Positions 1 to 7,270 of a stretch of DNA of 21,339 bases are shown piece by piece. The notes below the pieces were generated by a model. It was not told the DNA's origin and did no database searches. It saw only the letters and a program-made list of their open reading frames with translations. The stretch comes from an uncultured bacterium. Its GTDB lineage: Bacteria > Patescibacteriota > Minisyncoccia > Moranbacterales > GWC2-37-73. The stretch spans positions 1 to 21,339 of the forward strand of contig CAIPMZ010000010.1 in the NCBI GenBank assembly GCA_903866285.1, given 5' to 3'. Within the stretch, counting starts at the first letter, position 1; every line of letters begins with the position of its first letter. A program made the translations under genes and the position numbers.

Positions 1-1
1 A

Positions 2-211
2 ATCAATGATGGTTCAAAAGATTCTTCTTTAGACACTATAAAAGAATACGCAAATAAAGATAGTAGAATAAAAATAATAGATCAAAAAAATCAAGGAGTC
101 TCTGCTTCGAGAAATGCTGGTATTAAAAAAAGCTCTGGAGAATATATCTCTTTTATCGATGCTGATGATATGTGGCTACCAGAAAAATTAGCAACACAAT
201 TAGAACTTTTT
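2..211 (+). other. Glycosyltransferase family 2 N-terminal fragment (5' and 3' truncated)
   Basis: Translation from position 2 reads INDGSKDSS, then NQGVSASRNAGI, then GEYISFIDADD and WLPEKL. This is the standard order of GT2 donor-binding elements: the (V/I)NDGS loop, the N-x-G-V-S-x-x-R-N-x-G segment and the metal-binding D-x-D/DD motif. These enzymes transfer sugars from nucleotide-sugar donors, usually in envelope polysaccharide or glycoprotein synthesis. The fragment lacks everything after roughly the first 100 residues of the family and runs without a stop into HsdR sequence. Its start is outside the window. It may be a remnant of a gene cut by insertion of the hsd module, a true fusion, or an assembly join. 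The family call is firm; the origin is inference. Confidence 0.8.
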
Positions 212-2572
212 AATACAGATACTGATTTGAAAATTATTGAAGATTTAAAAGCGCTTGATTGGAGAGTTGGCGACACTCTGCTATATCAACAAGAATATAG
301 CTTAACTGTTGAACAGCAGAAAATTTTTGAAGGCAGAAAAAGCATCAGGCCAGATATTACGCTAACTGATTTAAATGGTGACATAGTGGCCATTTTTGAG
401 AATAAATTTGAAGACGAAAAAAAGGCTTTAACAAAACTTCGCACCTTGTATGCAACTGTGCTAAAACCTCGCTTTCTTTATGCTTGCTCACCAGAGAGAA
501 CGCTTTTTTATGATACTCAATGGAAAGGGCTTGAGGCTGGAGAATTTCGACAAGTAAACAGCCTGATGTCGCTTGAAGAAATGCAACTCAAAATCGAACA
601 AGCACGCAAAATCAATCTGGACAGAGAAATCACAATTGATAAGGGTATTGCTGGAGGTATGAATCCGAGTTGTGGAAAAGAAGCCTACTATCAAGCCGAC
701 TGCATTCAGGCGCTTATTGAGAAATTTAAAGCTGGCAAGCAAAAAATGTTAGTACATATGGCAACTGGTCTTGGAAAAACAAGAACTATGGTGGCATTTT
801 CCAAAGCTCTTTTGGAATATAATATGGCAAAAAGAATTTTGTTTGTTGTTGATCGAGTTATGCTTGCCGAACAATCACTCAATGATGGCTTTTCACTTAT
901 CAGCAAAGAATATTCTGCTGTCCGCATAACTTCTAATAACTATAAACAATACAAAAATGCTCAAATTCATATTATTGTTATAGATACTTTAGAAAATATT
1001 TATCAAAATATTCCAAGCACTTTTTATGATTTAATTATTGTCGATGAATGTCATCGTTCAATCAATGTTAATAGAAAACTTATTTTCGATCATTTTTTGT
1101 GTCCTCGTATTGGGCTAACAGCCACCCCACGAACAGCTGTCGCCAAAAAGGGCAAGGATATTCCAGAGCAGGATTTGGCAATCTTGGACACCTACAAATT
1201 ATTTGGTTGTGAGGTGGGTGATCCTGATTATCAATTTGATCTTACTCGCGGAATCGATGAGGGCTTTTTGGCTCCTTATACTGTTTTATCAATTGAAACC
1301 GAACTTACAAAAACAGCCAAGGAAATTGGCGTTGAATTTGATCATTATATTGACCCGACGACTGAAGAAGTTGTGAAATTGGATGATAAAAAGAAAATCA
1401 AACTTGAACAATTAAACAAAAAATTTATAGCTTGGGAAAATTGCTTGAGAGTTGCCGAAGAACTCAAAGCGCACACTGAATATGGCGAAAAAGTCATTTT
1501 GTTTGGAGCAAGTCAAACTCATTGCGTGCAACTTGTTAAGGCAATCAATCAAGTTTTCAAAACTGAGGAAGATGAACTTTCTCCTCGCTACGCTGAGGCG
1601 ATTATTTCTGAAAATGATGAACTCAATGCAACTTTCAAAAAATGGTTCAAAAATCAAAATCACAAACCATTTGTCGCGGTTTCAGTTGATATCATGAGTA
1701 CAGGTGTGGATGTTCCGTGTGTGCGTTATGTTGCCTTTGCTAATCTTACGAAATCAGTTGGTAAATATATTCAGATGATCGGCCGTGGCGCTCGGCTTGA
1801 TCCAAAAACTGGCAAATTTAGTTTCAAGGTTATGGATTTTGTCGGTCTGTGTGAAAAAATGGAAGATAACGGAAAAGGAACTGAAAAGGAAAACAAGAAA
1901 ATTATTTCCTTAGCAGGTGGCACAACAAGCCAAGGCGCAGGTTCTGGTCAACATGGAACTGGCTCTACTGGCATCATTGATAATCCAGATCCAGCCCATT
2001 TAATTCAGCGCGTATATTTGCACGGTGATAAAATTCAAGTCGTGGATAATATCCCGATTGAAAAAGCCAAAGAAGTTTTTGAACAAGAACTTGAAAATGA
2101 TACTTCGCCAGAAATAACTGAAATTAAAGCCAAAGCTAGAGCCAATCAGAATTATGAACCAAATGAAAAAGAAATTGATGAGCTGAAAACTTGGACCAAA
2201 AATCCGAATGTTTATCTTGACGAAGGACAATTGCAAAAAATGTATAATTTTGAGCAAGGCTCAATCTGGGATTTTTTCTTGCATGGGCTTAAAATTAAAA
2301 CCATTCCAACGCCAAAAGAACGAGTTGAACAAGGTTTTGACTCCTATATTAAAACCTATAATTTCAATGACAAACAGATTCAAATTCTGCGTGATATGAA
2401 AGATATTGTTTCAGCAAATATAGCAGAAAAGAAAAAAACCAGCGCGCAAGAAATTTTTGAAAATCCAGTTTTTTCAAGAATTATTGGAAATGATTATGAC
2501 GATGTGAATTTAATTTTTGAAAATCGCTTCCCTCAAGTGTTTGAGGAATTGCAAACAACTTTTAAAGTATAA
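2..2572 (+). CDS. hsdR: Type I restriction enzyme R subunit (HsdR), in-frame 5' fusion to a GT2 fragment; 5' partial
   Basis: This is the ATP-dependent DNA translocase and endonuclease subunit of a type I restriction system. It would act with the methylase/specificity protein encoded immediately downstream. Numbered from the ATG at 170, the nuclease region has RPD at residues 60-62 and an ENK triplet at 77-79, a PD-(D/E)xK-like pattern. The SF2 helicase motifs follow: Walker A ATGLGKT at 198-204, DECH at 292-295, TATP at 317-320 and QMIGRGAR at 535-542. The C-terminal part is of ordinary length for HsdR. The odd part is the 5' end. The frame is open from position 2, and the first ~70 codons are glycosyltransferase, not HsdR. 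HsdR similarity appears to begin around NTDTDLKIIEDL (from about 212). The ATG at 170 lies inside GT2 sequence and has no visible ribosome binding site; TTG at 227 is another possible start. The stop lies 4 nt before the next start, so the genes are probably co-transcribed. HsdR identity is secure; the true start is not. Confidence 0.88.
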   Translation: MNDGSKDSSLDTIKEYANKDSRIKIIDQKNQGVSASRNAGIKKSSGEYISFIDADDMWLPEKLATQLELFNTDTDLKIIEDLKALDWRVGDTLLYQQEYSLTVEQQKIFEGRKSIRPDITLTDLNGDIVAIFENKFEDEKKALTKLRTLYATVLKPRFLYACSPERTLFYDTQWKGLEAGEFRQVNSLMSLEEMQLKIEQARKINLDREITIDKGIAGGMNPSCGKEAYYQADCIQALIEKFKAGKQKMLVHMATGLGKTRTMVAFSKALLEYNMAKRILFVVDRVMLAEQSLNDGFSLISKEYSAVRITSNNYKQYKNAQIHIIVIDTLENIYQNIPSTFYDLIIVDECHRSINVNRKLIFDHFLCPRIGLTATPRTAVAKKGKDIPEQDLAILDTYKLFGCEVGDPDYQFDLTRGIDEGFLAPYTVLSIETELTKTAKEIGVEFDHYIDPTTEEVVKLDDKKKIKLEQLNKKFIAWENCLRVAEELKAHTEYGEKVILFGASQTHCVQLVKAINQVFKTEEDELSPRYAEAIISENDELNATFKKWFKNQNHKPFVAVSVDIMSTGVDVPCVRYVAFANLTKSVGKYIQMIGRGARLDPKTGKFSFKVMDFVGLCEKMEDNGKGTEKENKKIISLAGGTTSQGAGSGQHGTGSTGIIDNPDPAHLIQRVYLHGDKIQVVDNIPIEKAKEVFEQELENDTSPEITEIKAKARANQNYEPNEKEIDELKTWTKNPNVYLDEGQLQKMYNFEQGSIWDFFLHGLKIKTIPTPKERVEQGFDSYIKTYNFNDKQIQILRDMKDIVSANIAEKKKTSAQEIFENPVFSRIIGNDYDDVNLIFENRFPQVFEELQTTFKV

Positions 2573-2576
2573 AAAT

Positions 2577-5552
2577 ATGGGAAGATCAACTGTGCATTAT
2601 GCAGACAATAAAACAAACAACATTTTAAAAAGACTTCATAATAAACTCAGACCTGCTGGCACACCAGTTGAACGGGTGGAATATATTATTGAACTTTTGC
2701 TTTTGCGTATTTTTGAAGCCAAGCTGAAACAAGATGAATCCTTTGTGCCACTTCGCAAACTATTTAAAGGTGAAGATTATCGCCTGCTTTTCTCGCATTT
2801 ACTTTCTTTAAATGGCGAACAAATTTTATCCGAATTGAATAAAAACATTTTTCCTTTTTACGCCAGTATTCTTTCGAAAGTTCGAACTGTCACAAGTGGC
2901 AATTTGCCTCAAAAAATGCAGGATCAGCTTGTCCTTATGGAAGAAGTTTTTGCCAACTCTAATTTCACCAACAATGTGAAAGGCGGAGTAATCGCTGAAG
3001 TGATTGGAATGGTCAATGAAATTGATGAGAAATATATTTTAAAAACTGATTTACTTGGCGATGCAATTGAATCGGCTCTTTCTGAAACAGGTGGAACAAA
3101 AGACCTTGGCCTTTATCGAACACCCGATCATATTCGTCAAATGATGGTGCAGATGGTTGATCCTGATTTTACTGATACAATTTTTGATCCTGCTTGTGGC
3201 ACCGCCGGCTTTCTTTTTGATGCCTATGATTATGTAATTGAAAAAGCTCAAAAAACCAGACAAATGCCTTCTGAAAATGTGGCAAATATGTTTTATCGTG
3301 CAGGTATTGGTGGAATTGAATATCAAGGCAGAATCCGCAAAATGGCTGCGGTAAATATGTATATTCGCGGACTTAATCCGCATAATATTGATCAAGGTGA
3401 TAGTTTGAAAATGTTTGATCCTGCTCGCGACGCAAGCAGTAAAAGCGTTATCATTGCCAATCCTCCTTTTGGAGCAGAGCGTGACCAGCCAGCCTATCCA
3501 AATGTTTGGGAAGAATATTCCAAGGAATCGGAAACCACGATTTTGTTTGTGAAATTGATGTTTGATCTTTTGAAGCAAAACGGCAGATGCGCAGTGGTTG
3601 TTTCTGAGGGATTTTTAACTTGGGGACAAAACAGCGCTTGCGCATTGCGAAAATTACTTTTGAGTGAGGCGAATTTGCGTGCCGTTGTTTCGCTTCCGCA
3701 AGGTGTTTTTGTCAGCAAGAGCGGACAAGGTGCCAAAACTTCCATTTTGTATTTTGAAAAAGGTCAGCCGACTGATTTTGTTTGGTATTATAGAATTGAA
3801 AATGATGGCTTTTCGATGGGAACGAATCGCAAAGAAATTGCGGGCAGTCAAGTTCAGGAATTGCTGGAAATTTTCAGAGAAGTAAAACAAGGCAAGAAAC
3901 CAAAAGAAACCAAACATAGTTTTTGCATTTCTCGAGAGCAAATTGAAACGCTTGATCCTCGCCTTGCTGAGCGAATAAAAAACGAAGTCAGTGAGAAGGC
4001 CAACGAAAAGAACGCGAAAAAGCGAGAAAAATTGGTGCTTGATTTGGACAAAAAAATGGAAAGCAGGAAGATCAGCAAAGAAATGCAAGCTGAAAAATTG
4101 TGGCAGTTTGACAATATCATTGAAGGTCAAATTGACAATGAAGTCGCCAAGGCAATTGAAAAAGCTCATTCCTATCATTTCAATCTGCAAAATTATCGTA
4201 GCAGTTTGTCAGTTGAGCAAATCAAAGATTGGCGAGAAACCTTGAAAGATGTGGAAGTAAAAAATTTGAAAATCGAAAAACAATATCAGGAACTTCAAAA
4301 AGCTGATTCGAAAATAGCTTTGCAAATTTTTGCTTCTTTTGATTGCAAAAATGCTTTGCAAATGGATATTGCAAGAGAATATTTGAGCAAGTTGGATAAA
4401 AAGATTATTAAGCAAGATAAGCGATTTGAAAAACTTTTTGAAATATTGAAAGAAATAAAAGCATTTCCGTTTGAGCCACTGAGTAGTTTTTTAGTGGATT
4501 TATCAGAAGAAAGAAAAATAACACTTGAAGAAAACAAGATTTATTGTGATCCAACTATTTCAACGAAAACAAACACAATTTCAGTTAGCAATGAAGTGTT
4601 GGGCGTAGATTTAAAAGTTAAAAAACGCATTCTTATTATGCCTGGTGATTTGGTTATTGGAAAAATGCATACTCAAAATGGATCTTTTGCTATTGCTGAT
4701 AGAGAGTTTGTTTCGACTGGAACTTTTATACCATTTCAGATTGACGAAACTAGGATCAATCCAAGATATTTATTTATATCTTTAAGGCCTGCACTTAAAA
4801 AATTGGGAATTGATGATGCAACTGGCAGAGAAACTTATAAGACAAATGAAATTTTAGCTATTCAAATCCCGCTTCCGCCACTTGAAATCCAAAATGAAAT
4901 CGTCGAAAAAATCGAAAAGCAACAGCAGATTATTGAGGGAGCGGAGAAAATTGAAAAAGGATTTTCAGTTGATCAATTTATAGGCACTAATTTTGAATCA
5001 AAATTTATTGAAAAAATTGCACAAGTTGATGGTTCGCCTGTGAAAGATTTGAGCAAACTAATGTCTGAAATATATGTTGGCGGTGAAAATATCGAAAGCG
5101 GATCGGGACGATTGTTGAGTTTGCAAACTGTTCAAGAGGCTGGAATAGTCGGTCCATCATATAAATTTAGAAAAGGTCATATTGTATATAGTAAAGTTCG
5201 TCCAAATCTTCAAAAATGTTTTTTTGCTGATTTTAATGGGGTTTGTAGCTCCGATATTTATCCATTAAAGGTTAATGAAGAATTGGTATTGCCAAGATAT
5301 TTTGCATTGATTTTGCAATCAAAGTTTTTTGCAAAAAAGACTGAAAGTTTTCAAGATGGCAGGTCTGGAATGCCAAAAATCAATCAGGATCAATTAGCGC
5401 AAATTAAAATCCCTTTGCCTCCCCTTGAAACCCAACACGAAATCGTGGAAAAATTAGACAAACAAATGCAAGCCCTTGAAGGCGTGCAACTGCTCAAATC
5501 CGAAGCTCAAAAGAGAATCGAAGAAATTCTGGCAGAAGTTTGGGGAAAATAA
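2577..5552 (+). CDS. hsdM: Fused type I DNA methyltransferase and specificity protein (HsdM-HsdS)
   Basis: A 991-aa protein. The N-terminal helical domain is followed by an N6-adenine methyltransferase: YRTPDHI at residues 180-186, the SAM-binding motif DPACGTAGF at 204-212, and the catalytic NPPF at 295-298. After a charged helical region of about 200 residues (roughly 430-630) come two specificity-type target recognition domains, about 630-760 and 820-943. Each ends in the same block, IPLPPLE followed by Q-x-E-I-V-E-K, at about 764 and 945, leading into a helix as in HsdS conserved regions. One polypeptide therefore appears to supply both M and S functions, modifying host DNA and setting the sequence specificity for HsdR. 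I chose ATG 2577 because the longer frame (from 2517) lies inside hsdR, while 2577 follows the hsdR stop by 4 nt and begins a normal HsdM-like N-terminus. No separate hsdS gene is present in the window. Confidence 0.88.
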   Translation: MGRSTVHYADNKTNNILKRLHNKLRPAGTPVERVEYIIELLLLRIFEAKLKQDESFVPLRKLFKGEDYRLLFSHLLSLNGEQILSELNKNIFPFYASILSKVRTVTSGNLPQKMQDQLVLMEEVFANSNFTNNVKGGVIAEVIGMVNEIDEKYILKTDLLGDAIESALSETGGTKDLGLYRTPDHIRQMMVQMVDPDFTDTIFDPACGTAGFLFDAYDYVIEKAQKTRQMPSENVANMFYRAGIGGIEYQGRIRKMAAVNMYIRGLNPHNIDQGDSLKMFDPARDASSKSVIIANPPFGAERDQPAYPNVWEEYSKESETTILFVKLMFDLLKQNGRCAVVVSEGFLTWGQNSACALRKLLLSEANLRAVVSLPQGVFVSKSGQGAKTSILYFEKGQPTDFVWYYRIENDGFSMGTNRKEIAGSQVQELLEIFREVKQGKKPKETKHSFCISREQIETLDPRLAERIKNEVSEKANEKNAKKREKLVLDLDKKMESRKISKEMQAEKLWQFDNIIEGQIDNEVAKAIEKAHSYHFNLQNYRSSLSVEQIKDWRETLKDVEVKNLKIEKQYQELQKADSKIALQIFASFDCKNALQMDIAREYLSKLDKKIIKQDKRFEKLFEILKEIKAFPFEPLSSFLVDLSEERKITLEENKIYCDPTISTKTNTISVSNEVLGVDLKVKKRILIMPGDLVIGKMHTQNGSFAIADREFVSTGTFIPFQIDETRINPRYLFISLRPALKKLGIDDATGRETYKTNEILAIQIPLPPLEIQNEIVEKIEKQQQIIEGAEKIEKGFSVDQFIGTNFESKFIEKIAQVDGSPVKDLSKLMSEIYVGGENIESGSGRLLSLQTVQEAGIVGPSYKFRKGHIVYSKVRPNLQKCFFADFNGVCSSDIYPLKVNEELVLPRYFALILQSKFFAKKTESFQDGRSGMPKINQDQLAQIKIPLPPLETQHEIVEKLDKQMQALEGVQLLKSEAQKRIEEILAEVWGK

Positions 5553-5568
5553 TTTAAAATTTAAAACT

Positions 5569-6855
5569 ATGAATGATATTATCTGTCCAAATTGTAAAAA
5601 AGTTTTTAAAGTTGATGAAGCTGGTTTTGCTGATATTCTCAAGCAAGTTCGTGATCATAAGTTTGAGGAAGAAATGCGTGAGCGATTAATTATCGCGGAA
5701 AAAGACAAAGAAAGTGCTGTTAAATTAGCAGAATCCAATCTTAAAAATATATTACAAGACGAACTAGCGAAGAAAGATAGAGAGTTGACCGAATTAAGAG
5801 CGGAGAAGGATCGTAGTCTTGCTGAACAATCGGCAAAGAAAGAAGCTGAACTTGCTGAAATGAAATCAGCAGTTGATAAGGCTGAATTAGAAAAAAAACT
5901 TAGTGTTACCGAAGCCGTAAAAAAGATCGAAAAAGAACGAGATGGTCTGGTCAATGACCTAAAAAGTAAGGAGACCGAAAAGCAACTGCTGGAAAAAACA
6001 TTGCTTGAAAAGTTTTTATCTGAACTTAAAACAAAAGATGACATCATCAAAATGAAAGATGATGAGATTGCCCTTCGTAAAGATATGAAACTTAAGCTTT
6101 CAACCAAAATGATTGGGGAAACGCTTGAACAGCATTGTGAAACAGAATTTAATAAACTTCGCGCGACCGCTTTTCAACACGCTTATTTCGAAAAGGATAA
6201 TGATTCAAAGACTGGAAGCAAGGGTGATTATGTTTATCGCGAAAGCGATGATGCCGGCAATGAAATTATCTCTGTCATGTTTGAAATGAAAAATGAGGGT
6301 GATGAAACTACCACGAAAAAACGAAATGAGGACTTTTTGCGAGAATTGGACAAGGATCGCACAGAAAAGAAATGTGAATATGCCGTGCTCGTCTCGCTTT
6401 TGGAGGCTGAAAATGAATTATATAACACTGGAATTGTTGATGTTGCCCATAAATATCCCAAAATGTATATTGTTCGTCCTCAATTTTTCATTCCAATTAT
6501 TACATTACTACGAAACGCAGCAATGAACTCGCTAAAATATAAGGCAGAACTTGCTCTAGTAAGGAACCAAAACATTGACATTATCAATTTTGAAGATAAT
6601 ATAAATAAATTTAAAGAGGGATTTGCTAAGAATTATGACCTAGCTAGCCGTAAATTTAAAACCGCCATTGAAGAAATAGATAAAACTATAGATCATCTCC
6701 AAAAAACCAAGGAAGCTCTCTTGTCTTCTGAAAACAACCTTCGCATAGCTAACAATAAAACAGAAGATTTGACAATTAAAAGACTAACGCATGGCAATCC
6801 TACAATGGAAGCTAAATTTGCGGATATTTCTGGCGTAAATAAAACTTTGGAATAG
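5569..6855 (+). CDS. DUF2130-family coiled-coil protein, possible nuclease-like domain
   Basis: A 428-aa protein starting 16 nt after hsdMS, so probably in the same operon. It opens with a CPNC pair (residues 6-9) that resembles half of a zinc ribbon. A long, strongly charged coiled coil follows at about 25-175. The conserved DUF2130 region then contains GSKGD (216-220) and, after a beta-rich stretch, FEMKNE (238-243). The spaced D and E-x-K residues look like a PD-(D/E)xK nuclease core; that is inference from the pattern, not an established activity. A second helical segment lies near the C-terminus. Family recognition comes from the overall layout and the GSKGD...ExK...VLVS order. Linkage to hsd genes suggests an accessory role in DNA defence, or simply shared cargo on an island. 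ATG 5569 was chosen because the longer frame overlaps the end of hsdMS. DUF2130 family 0.75; function unknown. Confidence 0.78.
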   Translation: MNDIICPNCKKVFKVDEAGFADILKQVRDHKFEEEMRERLIIAEKDKESAVKLAESNLKNILQDELAKKDRELTELRAEKDRSLAEQSAKKEAELAEMKSAVDKAELEKKLSVTEAVKKIEKERDGLVNDLKSKETEKQLLEKTLLEKFLSELKTKDDIIKMKDDEIALRKDMKLKLSTKMIGETLEQHCETEFNKLRATAFQHAYFEKDNDSKTGSKGDYVYRESDDAGNEIISVMFEMKNEGDETTTKKRNEDFLRELDKDRTEKKCEYAVLVSLLEAENELYNTGIVDVAHKYPKMYIVRPQFFIPIITLLRNAAMNSLKYKAELALVRNQNIDIINFEDNINKFKEGFAKNYDLASRKFKTAIEEIDKTIDHLQKTKEALLSSENNLRIANNKTEDLTIKRLTHGNPTMEAKFADISGVNKTLE

Positions 6856-6896
6856 TGCGAGTACATTCAAGCAATCGGCGATTAAACTAAAATTCT

Positions 6897-6913
6897 CCAA
6901 GGACGGTCCTCGG
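6897..6913. repeat. Short hairpin after the DUF2130 gene
   Basis: CCAAGGAC and GTCCTCGG form an 8-bp imperfect stem (one mismatch) around a single base, about 40 nt past the DUF2130 stop. No T-run follows, so it is a poor intrinsic terminator. It begins a dense group of palindromes at the 3' border of the hsd module. Confidence 0.35.
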
Positions 6914-6918
6914 CCGGC

Positions 6919-6940
6919 ATTACGTAATCCGCTACGTAAT
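6919..6940. repeat. TACGTAAT palindrome and direct repeat
   Basis: ATTACGTAAT is a perfect 10-bp palindrome at 6919-6928, and TACGTAAT recurs 12 bp later at 6933-6940. Repeated half-sites of this kind may be operator sites or the end of a former mobile element; nothing here decides between them. Confidence 0.4.
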
Positions 6941-6948
6941 AAAATAAG

Positions 6949-6984
6949 AATTGAAATTTATTGCGGTCGCTAAAAATTTCAATT
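6949..6984. repeat. 11-bp inverted repeat in the post-hsd scar
   Basis: AATTGAAATTT (6949-6959) is exactly complementary to AAATTTCAATT (6974-6984) across a 14-nt spacer containing GCGGTCGC. It could form a hairpin in RNA or be an operator. A well-formed ribosome binding site (AAGGAG, 7014-7019) stands 8 nt before an 8-codon ORF (7028-7054, MNFIETNY) just downstream. That suggests the region once began a gene. Confidence 0.4.
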
Positions 6985-7066
6985 GTGATAAAATAAAAGC
7001 ATGGTGATAATGCAAGGAGATATTATTATGAATTTTATCGAAACAAATTATTAACTTTCAAACAAT

Positions 7067-7210
7067 ATGAATAATAAAATATCAATTCGCTTTTTTGATG
7101 ATCGGGAAGTTCGGGCTGCGTGGGATGAGAAAAATAGAGTGGTTAGTAGTACTACCCAGTTGAAATTTCTTGCGCCAGAGGGAATGTTTTCATTAGACCG
7201 CTTTGCTTGA
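7067..7210 (+). pseudogene. Remnant of a Bro-N / phage antirepressor-like protein
   Basis: A 47-codon frame whose first half (KISIRFFDDREVRAAWDE) matches my memory of the N-terminus of Bro-N/antirepressor-type DNA-binding proteins. Its second half (VVSSTTQLKFLAPEG) matches a segment that in such proteins normally lies some 40 or more residues further on, just before a T-D-(V/M)-x-D motif. The WFSV segment, the intervening helices and everything after APEG are missing, and the frame then stops at TGA. This reads as a gene with internal and C-terminal deletions rather than a working small protein. No good ribosome binding site precedes it. The 415 bp between DUF2130 and clpB holds only this remnant, the palindromes listed above and the clpB promoter. 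Family recall is from memory and should be searched. Confidence 0.5.
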
Positions 7211-7235
7211 ATTAAAATCTTCTTGTGGTTATAAT
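7207..7235 (+). promoter_or_regulatory. Sigma70-type promoter of clpB
   Basis: TTGAAT (7207-7212), a 17-bp spacer, then a consensus TATAAT (7230-7235). The expected transcript start is about 7242, giving a leader of roughly 30 nt before the clpB ATG. No CIRCE operator is visible. The -35 overlaps the last codons of the Bro-N remnant. Confidence 0.65.
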
Positions 7236-7270
7236 GAAAAAAGCAGTAAATTGGTAACAACATAAAGAGT

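Noticed and set aside
2208..2399. Small plus-strand frames within hsdR (also 1452-1697)
   Set aside because: They are alternative frames inside a well-conserved helicase gene, with no start signals.
3051..4190. Long minus-strand frames under hsdMS
   Set aside because: Their translation shows no motif, while the plus strand has methyltransferase and specificity signatures across the same span.
7200..7270. CIRCE or other heat-shock operator upstream of clpB
   Set aside because: No TTAGCACTC/GAGTGCTAA inverted repeat or similar is present; only a sigma70-like promoter is seen.
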